The notes under the pieces: generated by a model
The model's input: the letters and a program-made list of their open reading frames with translations, nothing else
Database searches by the model: none
What the model was told of the DNA's origin: nothing
Origin: Ophiostoma sp. CBS 140.51
Taxonomy: Eukaryota; Ascomycota; Sordariomycetes; Ophiostomatales; Ophiostomataceae
DNA length: 64,000 bases
Direction of reading: 5' to 3'
Assembly: GCA_029298735.1 (NCBI GenBank)
Contig: JANSLP010000027.1
Location: 62,001-126,000, forward strand
Translations under genes and position numbers: made by a program
In this document: positions 1 to 10,396 of the stretch, one piece after another
Layout of the letters: every line of letters starts with the position of its first letter
Numbering within the stretch: the first letter of the stretch is position 1

Positions 1-84
1 GGAGCATGGTACACACTGAAAGTTGTTGTTCAGCTCTGGCTTGTCGGCGGCGCCATGGCCGTAGATATCGGAGATGCTGGCCAT
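1..84 (-). CDS. 5' end of an unidentified gene running off the left edge
   Basis: On the minus strand an ATG at 84 opens a frame that stays open to position 1 (28 codons). It begins MASISDIYGHGAADKPE and uses mostly C/G-ending codons, like real genes in this window. The frame is also open upstream of this ATG for several hundred bases, but that part is pyrimidine-rich and gives only Leu/Pro/Ser-rich sequence, so I read it as leader, though an earlier start or an upstream exon is possible (a CCCTACAG acceptor-like site lies near 157). GT dinucleotides near 12-16 could be a donor, so the exon may end within the window. Product not recognised; too little sequence is present to name a family. Confidence 0.4.
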   Translation of the reverse strand, partial: MASISDIYGHGAADKPELNNNFQCVPCS

Positions 85-1562
85 GAGGAACTGTGGGCTC
101 GTGGCTAGGTCAGGGAGAGCTTCGGGAACAGCTCTGGGAGCTCGGGCGGGGCAAGCTGTAGGGACAAGAGACGATAGTGGAAGCTTGCAAGAAAGAGGCC
201 GTGGGATCTCAAGAGGAGTGACGAGAGAAAGTCGAGTCGGACGAAGAGGGGTCGTCTCTAAGGAGGACAAAGAGAAAGAAAGAAGAGGAAACTGTAGGAA
301 TGCGGCGACAGCGGCAGGGAGAGGATTCCTTAGGTACGAGGCGGCAAAAAGAGCATTGGGAAATGCTTTAGGAACGTAGGGAGCGAGGGTCGTTGGGGTC
401 CCGCGATGTTGAGGTCGCAATGGAGAGTAGGATGAGAGAGTGAGAAAAGGAGAGAGAAAAAAAGTCAAAAGGCCAAAAGAGCCGCAGAAAGGAACACCGA
501 AAAAGGAAGCCTCAGTGCAGAACGTGCAGAAAGTGCAGGGAAGGTGCATGCACAAGTGCGTGGGCCTTGGCACAAAAGGGCAGGACGTCACCGATCGTAC
601 TCGCCGTAACAAGCGAACAAGCTCCTGCCCTGTTGCTACGTAAGACAGGCTGAACTGGGCTCGCTCCTGCCCTGTGAGAGCCCCTCCGTACCCGCCAATC
701 AGCCCAGCTTGGTGCGAAAGGCCGCTAAAAGTTCGATGGGCGAATCCACTCCCGATCCTCTTTTCATACTGAAGCAGTGACGAAAGCACTTTTTTTGGAG
801 AAGGAGAAGAGGAGCTGAGAAGCAAAAAAGAGGGGCTTCAGCGCTAAGAAAGATGGTGGGACAAAAGCAGCTGAAAGAAAAGGCACGGCGAGGTGACAAA
901 AGATTGAGCTACAAATTGAGGCAAAGCTTGATAGAATGTTACCGTCATATATCGTTCAAGAATCTACAGACAAATTCTCGACAGACATATATCCTGCCCT
1001 CTCGCCCTGTCTTGGCCCGTGCGTTTTCCAGTTGGGTAAAAAGCTTGGCGTTGTGACGTTTTTGTGGCAGTCTTCAGTGGATGCGACACAGCGGGAGTAG
1101 ACAACGGTCGATCCAGGTAGGCACGGTTGGCGGGGAGGGGGCAGTTCGTGCTCATTCCTTCTCCTGTAAAGAGACGAGGCGGTCGAGTACAGGGCTTGCC
1201 ATGAGCCATGTCACAACCACAACGTATCCAATAAAGGAAGCTGCGTTTGACATAACGTCTGTTGTGCAGAGACAACCACGAGTATTAAATAAGAAGCAGC
1301 GACTCAACACTCAGCAACGCTTCCCGGCCACGGCCAGCTCTCACTGTTGGGCCCCCACTTTCCCAAGTCCCGGCCGACAAGGCAACACCAGACCAGAGCA
1401 CCAACATTTGAATACCCCACTATCGGCCTAGCTTTAAAGAGTGCCCTGCAACAGGAACGTCACCGTTGGAAGTTGACATCTTGACATCTTGACAGGTGTT
1501 GTCCGACGTCAACAACCAACAGCTAGAAATCGACAACCAAATTATACATCGAGACGTCACAC
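85..1562. other. Divergent intergenic region
   Basis: No supported gene. The + strand is purine-rich from about 180 to 900 (many GAGA/AAAG stretches), so it is pyrimidine-rich in the sense of the minus-strand gene at the left edge, as is common in fungal 5' leaders. The part nearest 1562 is the 5' region of the metallophosphoesterase gene. Open frames here overlap each other on both strands and show no family resemblance. Confidence 0.6.
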
Positions 1563-2658
1563 ATGAACAACTCCTCGCTGCTCGTGCGTCTCGGGCTGCG
1601 GCAGAGCGGGCCCTGGGAACCGCCGAAGCTACTCGACCGCCTGTTGTCTTCGCCCATCCGCGCCGCTGCTCACTACTTGTACCGCTGGATCGTGGGTGTG
1701 CGCGGCTGGGCCACGCGGCGGCACTTTTTGGATACGGTTGAAGCACAGGGGACGCCCAAGCTGCGGGTGGTGTGCATCTCGGACACGCACGACAAGATTG
1801 TCCCCGAGATCCCGGATGGCGACTTGTTGATCCATGCGGGCGACTTGACGGATCACGGCACGCCAGAGGACCTGCAGCGACAAATTGACTGGCTGGCGTC
1901 GCTGCCGCATGCGCACAAGGTGGTGATCTGTGGCAACCACGACAGCTGGTTTGACCCGTCGGCGCGGGTGGCCAAGGGGATGGATGTCGACACCAAAGGA
2001 CCCCAGTTTCCAGACAACATGTACTATTTGCAACACGAGACACGCACAATCAAGTTTGCCAACGGTCGGTCGCTCAAAGTGTACGGTGCGGCCGATATTC
2101 CACGCTGCGGGCCAGACTCGTTCAGCTACCAGTACGACCGCAGCACGCCGCCATGGAAGGGCGTTGTGCCCTCCGACGTGGACATTCTCATCACACATCC
2201 TCCTCCGGTAAGCCAAGCTCCGTGACAAAAATTGTTTTTAAAAGTTTCCACTAACGACACAGCGCCACCATCTTGACCTTGGTCTGGGCTGTTATGGCCT
2301 GTTGGTCGAAATCTGGCGTGTCCGGCCGCCTCTGCACGTCTTTGGGCACGTCCACTGGGGCGCCGGCCGCCAGGTTGTCTTCTGGGACGAGACGCAGCGG
2401 GCCTATGAGGTGCTGACCGAAGATGGCAAAGAGTACGGCCAAGAGTTCAAGACAGAAAGTCTGGGAAACCGTCTGAGCTACCTCGGCCGGCTAGTCGCAG
2501 CGGCTACAATGGCCACCATTCTGCTGCCGGTGTGGCTGTTTGCACCCGACATTCTGGCCGCCGAGGGCCGGGGCTCGAGCTCCATCCTCGTGAATGCAGG
2601 CCAAATGTATGGCAACACAGGCAAGTTGGGCAACAGCGTGCAGGTCATTGACTTATAG
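1563..2658 (+). CDS. Calcineurin-like metallophosphoesterase, MPPED/239FB-like
   Basis: Two exons, 1563-2207 and 2263-2658, give 346 residues. The 55-nt intron has donor GTAAGC, branch CTAAC and acceptor CACAG; splicing joins THPPP directly to RHHLDLG and restores the full fold. Metal-binding motifs are in family order: SDTH (D74, H76), GDLTDHG (G93-D94), GNHDSW (124-129), THPPP (H212) and GHVH (H244, H246). This indicates a two-metal phosphoesterase of the small MPPED1/239FB type found in many ascomycetes, with unknown substrate. Near the C-terminus, a hydrophobic stretch (YLGRLVAAATMATILLPVWL) could be a membrane segment, though it lies where the fold's last strands are expected. The gene converges on pex12, with 157 bp between stop codons. 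Confidence 0.9.
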
Positions 2659-2815
2659 GATAGGCTGTATTGTAGAGGTATGTCATTTCTATAGTACAAC
2701 ATGAAATCAAATAAAAAGGAAACAAAAGAAATGATACCCTTTACGTCAAAACGCCAGACAATGCTATATGTACATTATGCTCCCCTTTTATACATTCACC
2801 CTTCTCGTCCGTCGA

Positions 2816-4225
2816 TTACACCATCAACCGCCGCAGACCTTCAGTGCCGCCCAGGACGCGACGTCCAGTCACAGCACACCGTCCTTCGCCGCTCTCCCAG
2901 CGACCCGCCTTGTCGGCCATGAAGGCTTCTTGCTTGTCGTGCTGGCCCGACACCCACTTGTGGATGCAGATATAGCAGTAGACAGCGCCTGTCTGGCAGG
3001 CTGTCGGTGTAGTAATGTTCTCGGTGCAGATGGGGCACAGGGCCGAGTCGGCGGGCACGGGGACGGTGTAGATGGGCAGCAGAGACGGCTTGGCAATCGG
3101 TGCCGTGCGTGCCAGCTCTTCCTCTTCCGTCGGACCGTCGGCAGGTGTCTCGCCTTCGCCGCCTTCTGCGGCCGTCGTTGCGTTCGTCGGCGTCACGGGG
3201 CCGTCCTCGACCCGCCGTGACGGCTCCTTCTTCAAAATGCCCTTGCGGCCAATGCTGCCCGTGTTGGAGGCGTTGCTGCTAATAGCAGCGGTGCTGGGCT
3301 TTGTAGGCGCACCTGCCGGCAGGCCAGCCGACAATGGCGGCGGCAGGTCCAGGTTCGCCGCCGCCTTGAGCGACAGCTGCTTGGCGAAATCCGACGCGTG
3401 CCACCACTCCAGGAATTTGAGGGCGAAAATGCTCGCGGGCAGGACCATGGACAGTCCACCCAGCATGCGGTTAGCGACCGACCGCGGTCCGGACGCATTG
3501 GTGGCCGCCTGTCTCTGCTCGGCCAGGTTGTCAATCGCCCGGTAGTCGGCGCCCGTCATGCGCCGGATGCGCGTGCTCACGAGCCATAGCAGCGGACTGG
3601 CATAGCGCGAGCCGTCAAACAGGTAGGCCAGGTTGAAGGCCAGCACAGCGAAACCGTAGGCGGCGTGGACGCTCGGGTAGACATTGCGGAGGAACCAGCG
3701 GGCGAGGTGCTTGATCCGGTCGCGCAGGGTCGGGTTGGCGGGCAGGCGCTGGTAAGCGGCACCCAGACGGGCACGGGGCGCGTCCAGCTCGTAGGCGGCA
3801 TCGAGTTTGCGCTTGAGGTAGGGCACGCCGACAATCACGCCCAAGTTGCGCCAGAGGTCGCCGCTGCGGCTGAGTTGCAAAAAGGTGCGAATGACGGCCG
3901 GGGTGCTGGCGGCTGCACGGGGGACTTCGCTGTTCTTGGCGAGCGTGCCGCCTTCGAGTACTCTCTCCCTCTTCAGGCCATAAAAGTGCTCCGTAAATGT
4001 GCCGCCCATCGTTTTGAGGTAGTAGTGCTCGACGACGACCATGGCGAGCGCGTAGAGCTCGTCAAACGAGTTGAGCGCGCGCAGCAGGTAGCGCGGGTAC
4101 CGCTGCGTGGCAATCGTCAACAGGTACCGCAGGGTCGGCGGCAAGAGGCCGTGCAGCTGTTGTTCCGAGAGCAGCTCAAACAGCGACGGCTTCTGCTCGT
4201 CGACCATGGCGGCGTTGGCGTCCAT
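2816..4225 (-). CDS. pex12: Peroxisome biogenesis protein PEX12 (RING peroxin)
   Basis: Intronless, 469 residues. The N-terminal half (about 15-300) is the Pex2/Pex12 membrane domain: SLFELLSEQQLHGLLPPTLR at the start, the HYYLKTMGGTFTEHFYGLKR segment, and predicted helices around RWFLRNVYPSVHAAYGFAVL. A Ser/Pro/Thr/Glu-rich linker precedes a C-terminal degenerate RING (C397-P-I-C400, then YCYICIHKW). As in other PEX12 proteins the RING has too few ligands for two zinc ions. PEX12 works with PEX2 and PEX10 in the peroxisomal membrane as the ubiquitin ligase that recycles the import receptor PEX5. It is divergently transcribed from a thioesterase carrying a PTS1-like tail, which is a functional link. 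The start at 4225 is the first ATG; a second in-frame ATG lies six codons later. Confidence 0.95.
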   Translation of the reverse strand: MDANAAMVDEQKPSLFELLSEQQLHGLLPPTLRYLLTIATQRYPRYLLRALNSFDELYALAMVVVEHYYLKTMGGTFTEHFYGLKRERVLEGGTLAKNSEVPRAAASTPAVIRTFLQLSRSGDLWRNLGVIVGVPYLKRKLDAAYELDAPRARLGAAYQRLPANPTLRDRIKHLARWFLRNVYPSVHAAYGFAVLAFNLAYLFDGSRYASPLLWLVSTRIRRMTGADYRAIDNLAEQRQAATNASGPRSVANRMLGGLSMVLPASIFALKFLEWWHASDFAKQLSLKAAANLDLPPPLSAGLPAGAPTKPSTAAISSNASNTGSIGRKGILKKEPSRRVEDGPVTPTNATTAAEGGEGETPADGPTEEEELARTAPIAKPSLLPIYTVPVPADSALCPICTENITTPTACQTGAVYCYICIHKWVSGQHDKQEAFMADKAGRWESGEGRCAVTGRRVLGGTEGLRRLMV

Positions 4226-4913
4226 GGCGGCGGCCAGATAGGGGCAGGGGTGGTGTTGGTGTTCGCTGGTTCACGTTATTTAGTGAGGTCGACGTGGAAG
4301 GGTAGCGTGGTCGTGGTGTCGCGATGTGGAAGTGTTGATGGAGAAAATGCAAAAGGGAGCGTTTGTCGTCAGAAGCGTGGATGTGGATGCGTGATGTGTT
4401 GCGCAAACGAAATGGCAGGTGCGTTCTGTTGTTCGGTCCGCCCAATAAAGACCCGCTCAGGTAAGCGCGACCGAGCATGGGGAAACGCCCACTTTCATTC
4501 AGTCTGAATGGGAATTGCCGAGGCACAAAAAGCTGGGGTGGTAGTAGGAGCGCTGAACGTGAGCCTAAAGATCCACCAACATCAGCAATTCCCCAAATAG
4601 CAATCTCACAGCAATCCTCGAATCCTGAGATTCAGCACGCTTTCTCCACTGTAACCCTTCCTGTGCCTTCTTTAAATTCGGTGCGGTTCAGCACCACGAG
4701 CGCCGACCCTTGCGTTTTTGATAGCGAACTTGCGGCTCCCCGCACCCCCGAATCCCCAAAAATCCTGGGGGATAATCCGCCATCCGCAACTTTAGGGGGC
4801 AACGGCCAACGGACCCAAAAAACAAAAGGCCGACCTCACCTCATAAAGCTTCTTCTTCATTCTCTTATTGCCACCGTCTTAACTTTGTTCCTTCTCATAC
4901 ACACTCACCCGCC
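4226..4913. promoter_or_regulatory. Divergent promoter shared by pex12 and the SKM-tagged thioesterase
   Basis: These 688 bp separate the two start codons. They contain a CCAAT box (4442-4446) and one CCGAGG (4518-4523), the reverse complement of CCTCGG, the core bound by the fatty-acid regulators FarA/FarB and Ctf1 in other ascomycetes. The thioesterase start has a good fungal context (CACCCGCCATGG). No TATA box was obvious. That one regulator controls both genes is inference from arrangement and site. Confidence 0.5.
4518..4523. promoter_or_regulatory. Candidate fatty-acid response element (CCGAGG)
   Basis: Exact match to the reverse complement of the CCTCGG core known for FarA/FarB/Ctf1-type activators of peroxisomal and beta-oxidation genes. 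It lies 292 bp from the pex12 start and 390 bp from the thioesterase start. A 6-mer can occur by chance, so only the context makes it interesting. Confidence 0.35.
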
Positions 4914-5591
4914 ATGGCCGGCTCCAAGATGACGAATGCCGAGCGCATCACAAAGCTGCTGGAGATGATTTCTGGTCTTGATGAAGCCGGCATGAAGGTA
5001 AGCCTGCGTAGCTGGCAGATATATGCCCTCTGTATGAGATGTGTCCACCTCTAACGTCTGCAGGACTTCACCTCCTCCTTCATCCCACACTTGACGCTGG
5101 TGTCGGCCGACGACTTTGAAACCGCCGCCAACCACCACCACCCGCCGCGCATCGTGTTCGGCTACACCGTCCAACCCGAGCACTGCAACCGCATGAACAA
5201 TATGCACGGCGGTGCCACGGCGACGCTGTTTGATTTCTGTACCAGCTTGGCCATGGCGCTGGCGCCGTCGTCCCCCAGGGAGGCCACTACCCCCCAAACG
5301 GACGCAGCCGGCAACGTTGCTGACGATGACTCGTCAGATGACGACGAAGAAGACATTATCAAGTCGTGGCGGCGGCTGGGTGTGAGCCGCACACTGGCCG
5401 TGACGTACGTACGTCCGGCACCCAACGACGCACAAGTCCTCATTGAGTGCGAGCAGGTTCACGCAGGCAAACGGTTGTTAAGCTTGCGGGGTGTAATGCG
5501 GCGGGCCAAGGACGGCGCGGTGCTGGCGACGTGTGAGCACGGCAAGGTGATTTTGGACCTGGCGGATGTGCCGGTGCCGAGTAAGATGTGA
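4914..5591 (+). CDS. Hotdog-fold acyl-CoA thioesterase (PaaI/ACOT13-like) with C-terminal SKM
   Basis: Exon 1 (4914-4997, 28 codons) and exon 2 (5064-5591) give 203 residues. The 66-nt intron has donor GTAAGC, branch CTAAC and acceptor TGCAG. The hallmark of the PaaI/ACOT13 hotdog family is present: NNMHGGATATLFDF, with Asn73/74 and His76-Gly-Gly78, the oxyanion and acyl-CoA site. The later strands (SRTLAVTYVRPA and CEQVHAGKRLLSLRGVMRR) complete the fold. An acidic Asp/Ser/Glu insert (about 108-125) sits between core strands and is absent from compact family members. The protein ends in Ser-Lys-Met, an accepted variant of the peroxisomal PTS1 tripeptide, so peroxisomal location is likely. Divergent from pex12. 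Confidence 0.9.
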
Positions 5592-5812
5592 TCGGAGACG
5601 AGCAGCGAACGAGGTGAGGATATGAATATACCAAGACAAGACAGGACAAAAGATAGATGCACTGCTGGAATATGTGCGCTTCAGGGTATCTGTATAAATA
5701 TAAAATGAGGCCATCTGTATCTGTATGCCATTTGAATGCCAAAGTTCCAACTGCCAATTGCCACTTGCCAAATATGCCAAAACTATGTACCAAAACATGA
5801 AGCCCAACTCTC

Positions 5813-7867
5813 CTATGCAGCAAACGGCCCATCGTCGTCGTCACTGTCCCACATGGGGTGGTTGCCGCCGAGCTCGTCGACGATCTGGAAGTGTGCCTCA
5901 ATGTAGCTGCCCAGCGGCAACTCTAAATACGTGTAGAGACTGCGCGGTTCTTGAAATGTCGGAAACTGGTTGATGGGCTGCTGGTCTTCTTCGTCCGGGC
6001 CATCAAACACACCGTCATCAGAGGAGGCGTCGTCGTCGGCTAGGGGAGGGTTGGCGGCGGCGGCGGTCATGCTGCGGGTGGTTGCGCCAGTGGTCATTGT
6101 TACGGCGGGTGCTCTTGAAGATGCTGCTGCACTAGAAGGAGCTGCTGCTTCTGTACTTGAGGACGAAGACGAGCTGCCTTCTCCTGGGGTAGTGGCGGCG
6201 GTTGTGGTTGTTGTTGGTGTCGTGGTCGTAGTCGTCGGTGGTGGTCGAGCCGCCCGCGTCTCCCTGGCAGAGTCCACAAAATTGGCATTGTTCAGCAGGT
6301 ACATGAACGACTGCACCGTGCCGCCAATGGGGATACCATTGACACTGGTACTGCTCGCCTGTGGTCCGCGCTTCTTGCTGTGCAGCTTCCAAAACGCCGT
6401 CGGCCCACAGGGTCCCTGACGGTCGTAGGTGGCGTCGAACCAGTTGCCCAGCACACCACGGCCCGACTTGCGCCCGCCGACCTGAATGCCCTCACTGCGC
6501 CAGCGGGGTGCGCCGTCAAACGTCGAGAACGTCGTCCAGCGGATGTGGCCCTCCTTGGTGGTGCGGACGGTGCCGTAGAGACCCGAGTTGGCATTGTCGT
6601 CCCAGGGGTTGTCCATGCTGTTGGAGTGGCCGTGGAAGTAGACGACGGGGAAATCCGGGTGGGTGTTGTCGTAGATGCCGTCATCCACCGCCACAAGAGG
6701 GTTGACGGGGTCGCCCTCCCCCTCGCTCTCCTTTCCTGGCCACTCGATCCGTGTTACATGAATCTTCATGACAATCATGCGCAGCTCCTCTTCGGTCAAA
6801 AACGCCGGGCGTGGCTTGTCGTCCGGAATCGGTACATTGTTGGGCTCGTCGTCGTCGTCGGGGAAGTTAAATCTAAAAAAGTCCGAGTAGTCCAGGAAGC
6901 TTACAAGCCGCATCCACGTGCCTGTTACACCGTACGGGTCCTTATCGTCTAGGGGCACGGTGTCGTCGGGCTGGTCGTCCATGTTACCCACCAGTGGCCG
7001 GTAGCTGCCCGGTGAGCTGCCCTGGAACGTGCTGTTCCAGTACTGCGAGATGACCCGGTACCGCAAAAAGCCCTTCTTCATAATGTTGGACCGCAGCACA
7101 ATCATGATTGCCTCGACCTTTTCCCAGTCCACATTCCCCGACCCGTCTGCCATAAAGGGCCCCCACAAGCTCGCTCGCGTGTACTCGCGCATGTCGTAGA
7201 CTTTGCTGACGGCATAGGGGTAGGCGTCGGCGACGCTGTCCGAGTTGATGACATACTTGAGCAGCACGGCACCCAACAGGCAGTGTAGCTCGGCGCTCGT
7301 CTGGTGGTGCGCGAGCGGCTTTGGTGGGATCTTGAGTGGTGGTGGCGGGACGGCCGAGTCAGTGGGTACCAGGCCGGCGGCGGCGGCTGCATTGCGGATA
7401 CGGTCGTACAAAAAGGACCGGCAGAAAAAGGCTTCGTAGTTGCGGCGGCCCTTGATCAGGCGGGCCAGGTGGCCGGCGTTGCGGTACATGCGTTTGCTCA
7501 AATCGAACCCGCCCTTTGTCGTTTCGCACGCGACGCCCAGGTACTGCTTGACCAGACGGGCCACCAAATCGAGCTCGGAGGCTTTGGACGTGCTCTTGCT
7601 CAAGCAAATGGTCCTTAATATCCGGAAATCGACAATCTCTTGCTCCCAGTTGATATCCGCCCGTGCCGGTGCCGGTTTGTCAAAGTAGTTGCAGTACACC
7701 AGCCGGTGCAGCTGGCTGTTGCCCTTGACATAGCTCTGCATGCCATGGCTGGCCAGACTAACATTCAGCAAATCGAGCGGCGATACATAGCTAAGAATGG
7801 CGGTGCCTACCTCGAGAGGCAGGTCGGCGAGGGTTATCATCTTGGGCTTGGGCGTGGGTGTGGACAT
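5813..7867 (-). CDS. F-box domain protein (putative SCF substrate receptor)
   Basis: Intronless, 684 residues from the ATG at 7867 (MSTPTPKPKM). The frame continues to an ATG at 7996, giving 727 residues, but those 43 codons read like a pyrimidine-rich leader, so I prefer the inner start. An F-box lies at about residues 10-55 (ITLADLPLEVGTAILSYVSP, then DLLNVSLASHGMQSYV). A conserved C-terminal block contains RWTTFSTFDGAPRWRSEGIQ, GVLGNWFDATYD and GPTAFWKL, which I associate with one uncharacterised fungal F-box family. After it comes a Thr/Ser/Ala-rich and then acidic tail. F-box proteins bring substrates to Skp1-Cullin ubiquitin ligases; the target here is unknown. It converges on the thioesterase, 221 bp between stops. 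Confidence 0.8.
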   Translation of the reverse strand: MSTPTPKPKMITLADLPLEVGTAILSYVSPLDLLNVSLASHGMQSYVKGNSQLHRLVYCNYFDKPAPARADINWEQEIVDFRILRTICLSKSTSKASELDLVARLVKQYLGVACETTKGGFDLSKRMYRNAGHLARLIKGRRNYEAFFCRSFLYDRIRNAAAAAGLVPTDSAVPPPPLKIPPKPLAHHQTSAELHCLLGAVLLKYVINSDSVADAYPYAVSKVYDMREYTRASLWGPFMADGSGNVDWEKVEAIMIVLRSNIMKKGFLRYRVISQYWNSTFQGSSPGSYRPLVGNMDDQPDDTVPLDDKDPYGVTGTWMRLVSFLDYSDFFRFNFPDDDDEPNNVPIPDDKPRPAFLTEEELRMIVMKIHVTRIEWPGKESEGEGDPVNPLVAVDDGIYDNTHPDFPVVYFHGHSNSMDNPWDDNANSGLYGTVRTTKEGHIRWTTFSTFDGAPRWRSEGIQVGGRKSGRGVLGNWFDATYDRQGPCGPTAFWKLHSKKRGPQASSTSVNGIPIGGTVQSFMYLLNNANFVDSARETRAARPPPTTTTTTPTTTTTAATTPGEGSSSSSSSTEAAAPSSAAASSRAPAVTMTTGATTRSMTAAAANPPLADDDASSDDGVFDGPDEEDQQPINQFPTFQEPRSLYTYLELPLGSYIEAHFQIVDELGGNHPMWDSDDDDGPFAA

Positions 7868-9595
7868 GGGAAGTCGGGATTGCCAGGATAGTTGGGGTAG
7901 TTGGAGATTTGTTCTCAATAATGGTGTTGAAGATAAAGAGAGGGGTGAAGGCTGGGCTGGACGATTTGTAATCCGGCCCAGAGACGGTGTGATCATATGG
8001 TTCTTTTCGTTTTGAGGAATGATGATTTTACGAGGCTGTTGGCTGCGGAGCCGTCATGACAATGCAAGCCCAGACCCGTGGTTGTGGGGTGGTTCCACGT
8101 TGTGTGCACGGCGCCGTAGTCTGTTGGTCTGATCGGTTTGGCTGTTGGTTCGCTTGTCGTTGGTCGTTGATCGTTGGTCGTTGTTGGAGATAGGAGAAAA
8201 TGAGAAAAGAAAAAAGGGGGAAGAGAAAACGATGTAGAATATGGAAAGAGCTCTGGGAGCTTTGAGGTTTCCTTTTGCAAATGCCGGATTGACCGGGGCG
8301 GATGGTCTTCGGACACTTTCAGATGCGGTAAGAGCTGGGTGCTGGTGCTGATGGGGCTCAATGGCGAAGGAAGGCGCGAATGGCGTTGAAGGCGGGGCAG
8401 TCTCAAGAGGAAGGTGTAAGGTGCAAGGAAAGGTGCAAGGGAAGGTGCAAGTGAGGTGGGCTGAAGAGGTGGCGTTCTCCAGTTATCACGGCGGAGGAAT
8501 GGGAAGGAGCGTTGCGGTTGCGAAAGAAAAGGACCAAAAAATGGTGAAGAGAAGTTAAGAGAAGGAGCGAAAGGAAAAAGAAAAAGTAGGAGTGAAAACG
8601 TGGGAAAGCGCAATCGGGCTACGTAAAGTTTAACCTTCACATAGCACCACAGACAAACGCCAACCGCCCGCCAATCGAGTGAGTAGCCTCAATAGGGAAG
8701 GCACGATGGTTAAGGTAAGGCAAAGCAATACAGGGCAGGGAAGGTGAGACCAACAGCGACAGAGACAGCAACAAGTGACAGCAAAAAGGGAAACAGCCGC
8801 TAAGCGGCGAGGACTAGGTTGGGTGCCCGCCTGGAGACCATGGACAGCTCCGTAATTACTGAACAGAGAAGAAGAGGAGAAGAGCTCCTGCCTGAGAACA
8901 TCCAGCTTTACAGCTCTAAAGCCGGACTTGCTCCTGAGCGCCGGGCAGGAAGGGAAGAAAGGCTCAAGGAAGTTAAAATCTGGGGAAAGAGCGAGCGAGT
9001 GGTGACGGCCATGGTCACTCGCACGAGAGAACAAGAGAACAGGGAAGGCACGGCCGAGAGACTCTGGAGATGTCTTTTCCGCTTTGCTCTCTATTGCTTG
9101 TTCCAAAGCAACGGCCATTCTCCGTCTTCCGTCTGTTTTGACTATCTGCACACGCTGGCTGAGACGTCCGAGATATCCGTTCTAATTCGTCGAACAGGAA
9201 AGATCGTCAGTGAGACAGGCAGGCCAGCGTCATGAACGCACCCCAAGAACCCCTCGCACTCCAAGAACGACCGATTCTGCAAAGTCGGATTGTGGAGGAA
9301 ATAACCCGCTGCAATACCCTGAAGGCCCTGTATATTCATGTCTTCTTTTTTCGATTAAACCGCTGTTTACCGTCACCGTCTAAGTGGGCAAAACGGAGGG
9401 TTCCTCACACAAGACACAGAGTAAGACACACGGAGTTTTCCCACTATGCCCAGCCAGACCAAAGATCGTCCGGTTCGCCCTAGAGCCGCTCAGCTTGGGG
9501 ATGCTTGCGTGCTTTCCCAATGCTAACAATTCGTCAATCATCTGTTCGTACTATGGTAGAAAAAAAGAAAATGTAAAAGCTGGGAGCAACAGTGA

Positions 9596-9624
9596 GCGCA
9601 CGCGCGCGCGCACACACACACACA
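9596..9624. repeat. Alternating GC/AC dinucleotide tract
   Basis: Twenty-nine bases of strictly alternating purine and pyrimidine: about eight GC/AC steps, then a run of CA repeats. Such tracts can adopt left-handed Z-DNA under negative supercoiling. Confidence 0.9.
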
Positions 9625-9828
9625 AGCTCGGCTTCTCCCGTTATGGAGCCCTCTGAGAAGCACACTCGTCACACAGCTGGGTAGGTGAGAAAGTGACTGA
9701 ATTCCAGGGAGGGGGTGGTGAAGGAGGGGCTGCACGATATAGCGTTGCAGTGTTAGAATATGGAAAAACTTCCCCCAAACTCACTATCTCCCATGCAGCA
9801 TGGCATCATGCACTTTTTCCCTTTTTGT

Positions 9829-9860
9829 CCCTCTCTCTTTCTTTTTCTTTTTCTTTTTCT
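9829..9860 (+). repeat. CTTTTT hexanucleotide tract
   Basis: A polypyrimidine run with three tandem CTTTTT units at 9841-9859, preceded by CCCTCTCTCTTT. Simple-sequence tract without coding potential. Confidence 0.8.
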
Positions 9861-10378
9861 TAATTTCTTATTTTTACACGCCCCCAAAATCGTGTGGCCC
9901 CCACAAGTGTACCAAGTCCACCGTCTCCCCAAGAAACCCGAGAAACTGCCCCAAAAGGGACTTTTTGTTCGAACCCTGGAACGTATTCTTACTCTTACAT
10001 GACGGGTGCCAAGTCACTGTAAGTGAGGAGACAAGACAAGCCAAAGAGGGCTAAATAAACGTGAACACTTAAAACGAGACCCAAAAATATCCCATCACAA
10101 GTGATGGCGTATTCGTATAAATAGCCGTCTGTCCGTAGAGGTGGAGGAGGTGATTGTACTCTATACTACTGCGTATAAATACTAAACCTTATAAAAAGTC
10201 CAACGAATGCAAGAGCGGTTGCGGTCGTTTGCTGCGGAAGATATACGCGGCCAAGCAAAGTGACCCCAGCTACTGCGTGCGGCGTAAAACCTAGGCCGCT
10301 TCTTGATTCCGGGCCGAAACACCAAACTGCCTCTTTAAATCGCGTTGTAGAGGTGTCGTAAGCTCTATCTTGCTTATT

Positions 10379-10396
10379 GAGCTTCATATGAAGCTC
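10379..10396. repeat. 18-bp perfect palindrome
   Basis: GAGCTTCATATGAAGCTC equals its own reverse complement. It lies in the AT-rich block 3' of the C2H2 regulator gene. Possible roles are a dimer-binding site or a hairpin in a transcript end; nothing in the sequence decides between them. Confidence 0.9.

Noticed and set aside
4226..4507. Upstream extension of the antisense frame over pex12 (3665-4507, +)
   Set aside because: It is antisense to pex12 with Val/Glu/Gly-rich shadow translation.
9967..9976. GTTCGAACCC, a perfect tRNA B-box-like sequence
   Set aside because: No A box at the right distance, no T-stem complementarity and no acceptor stem could be drawn.
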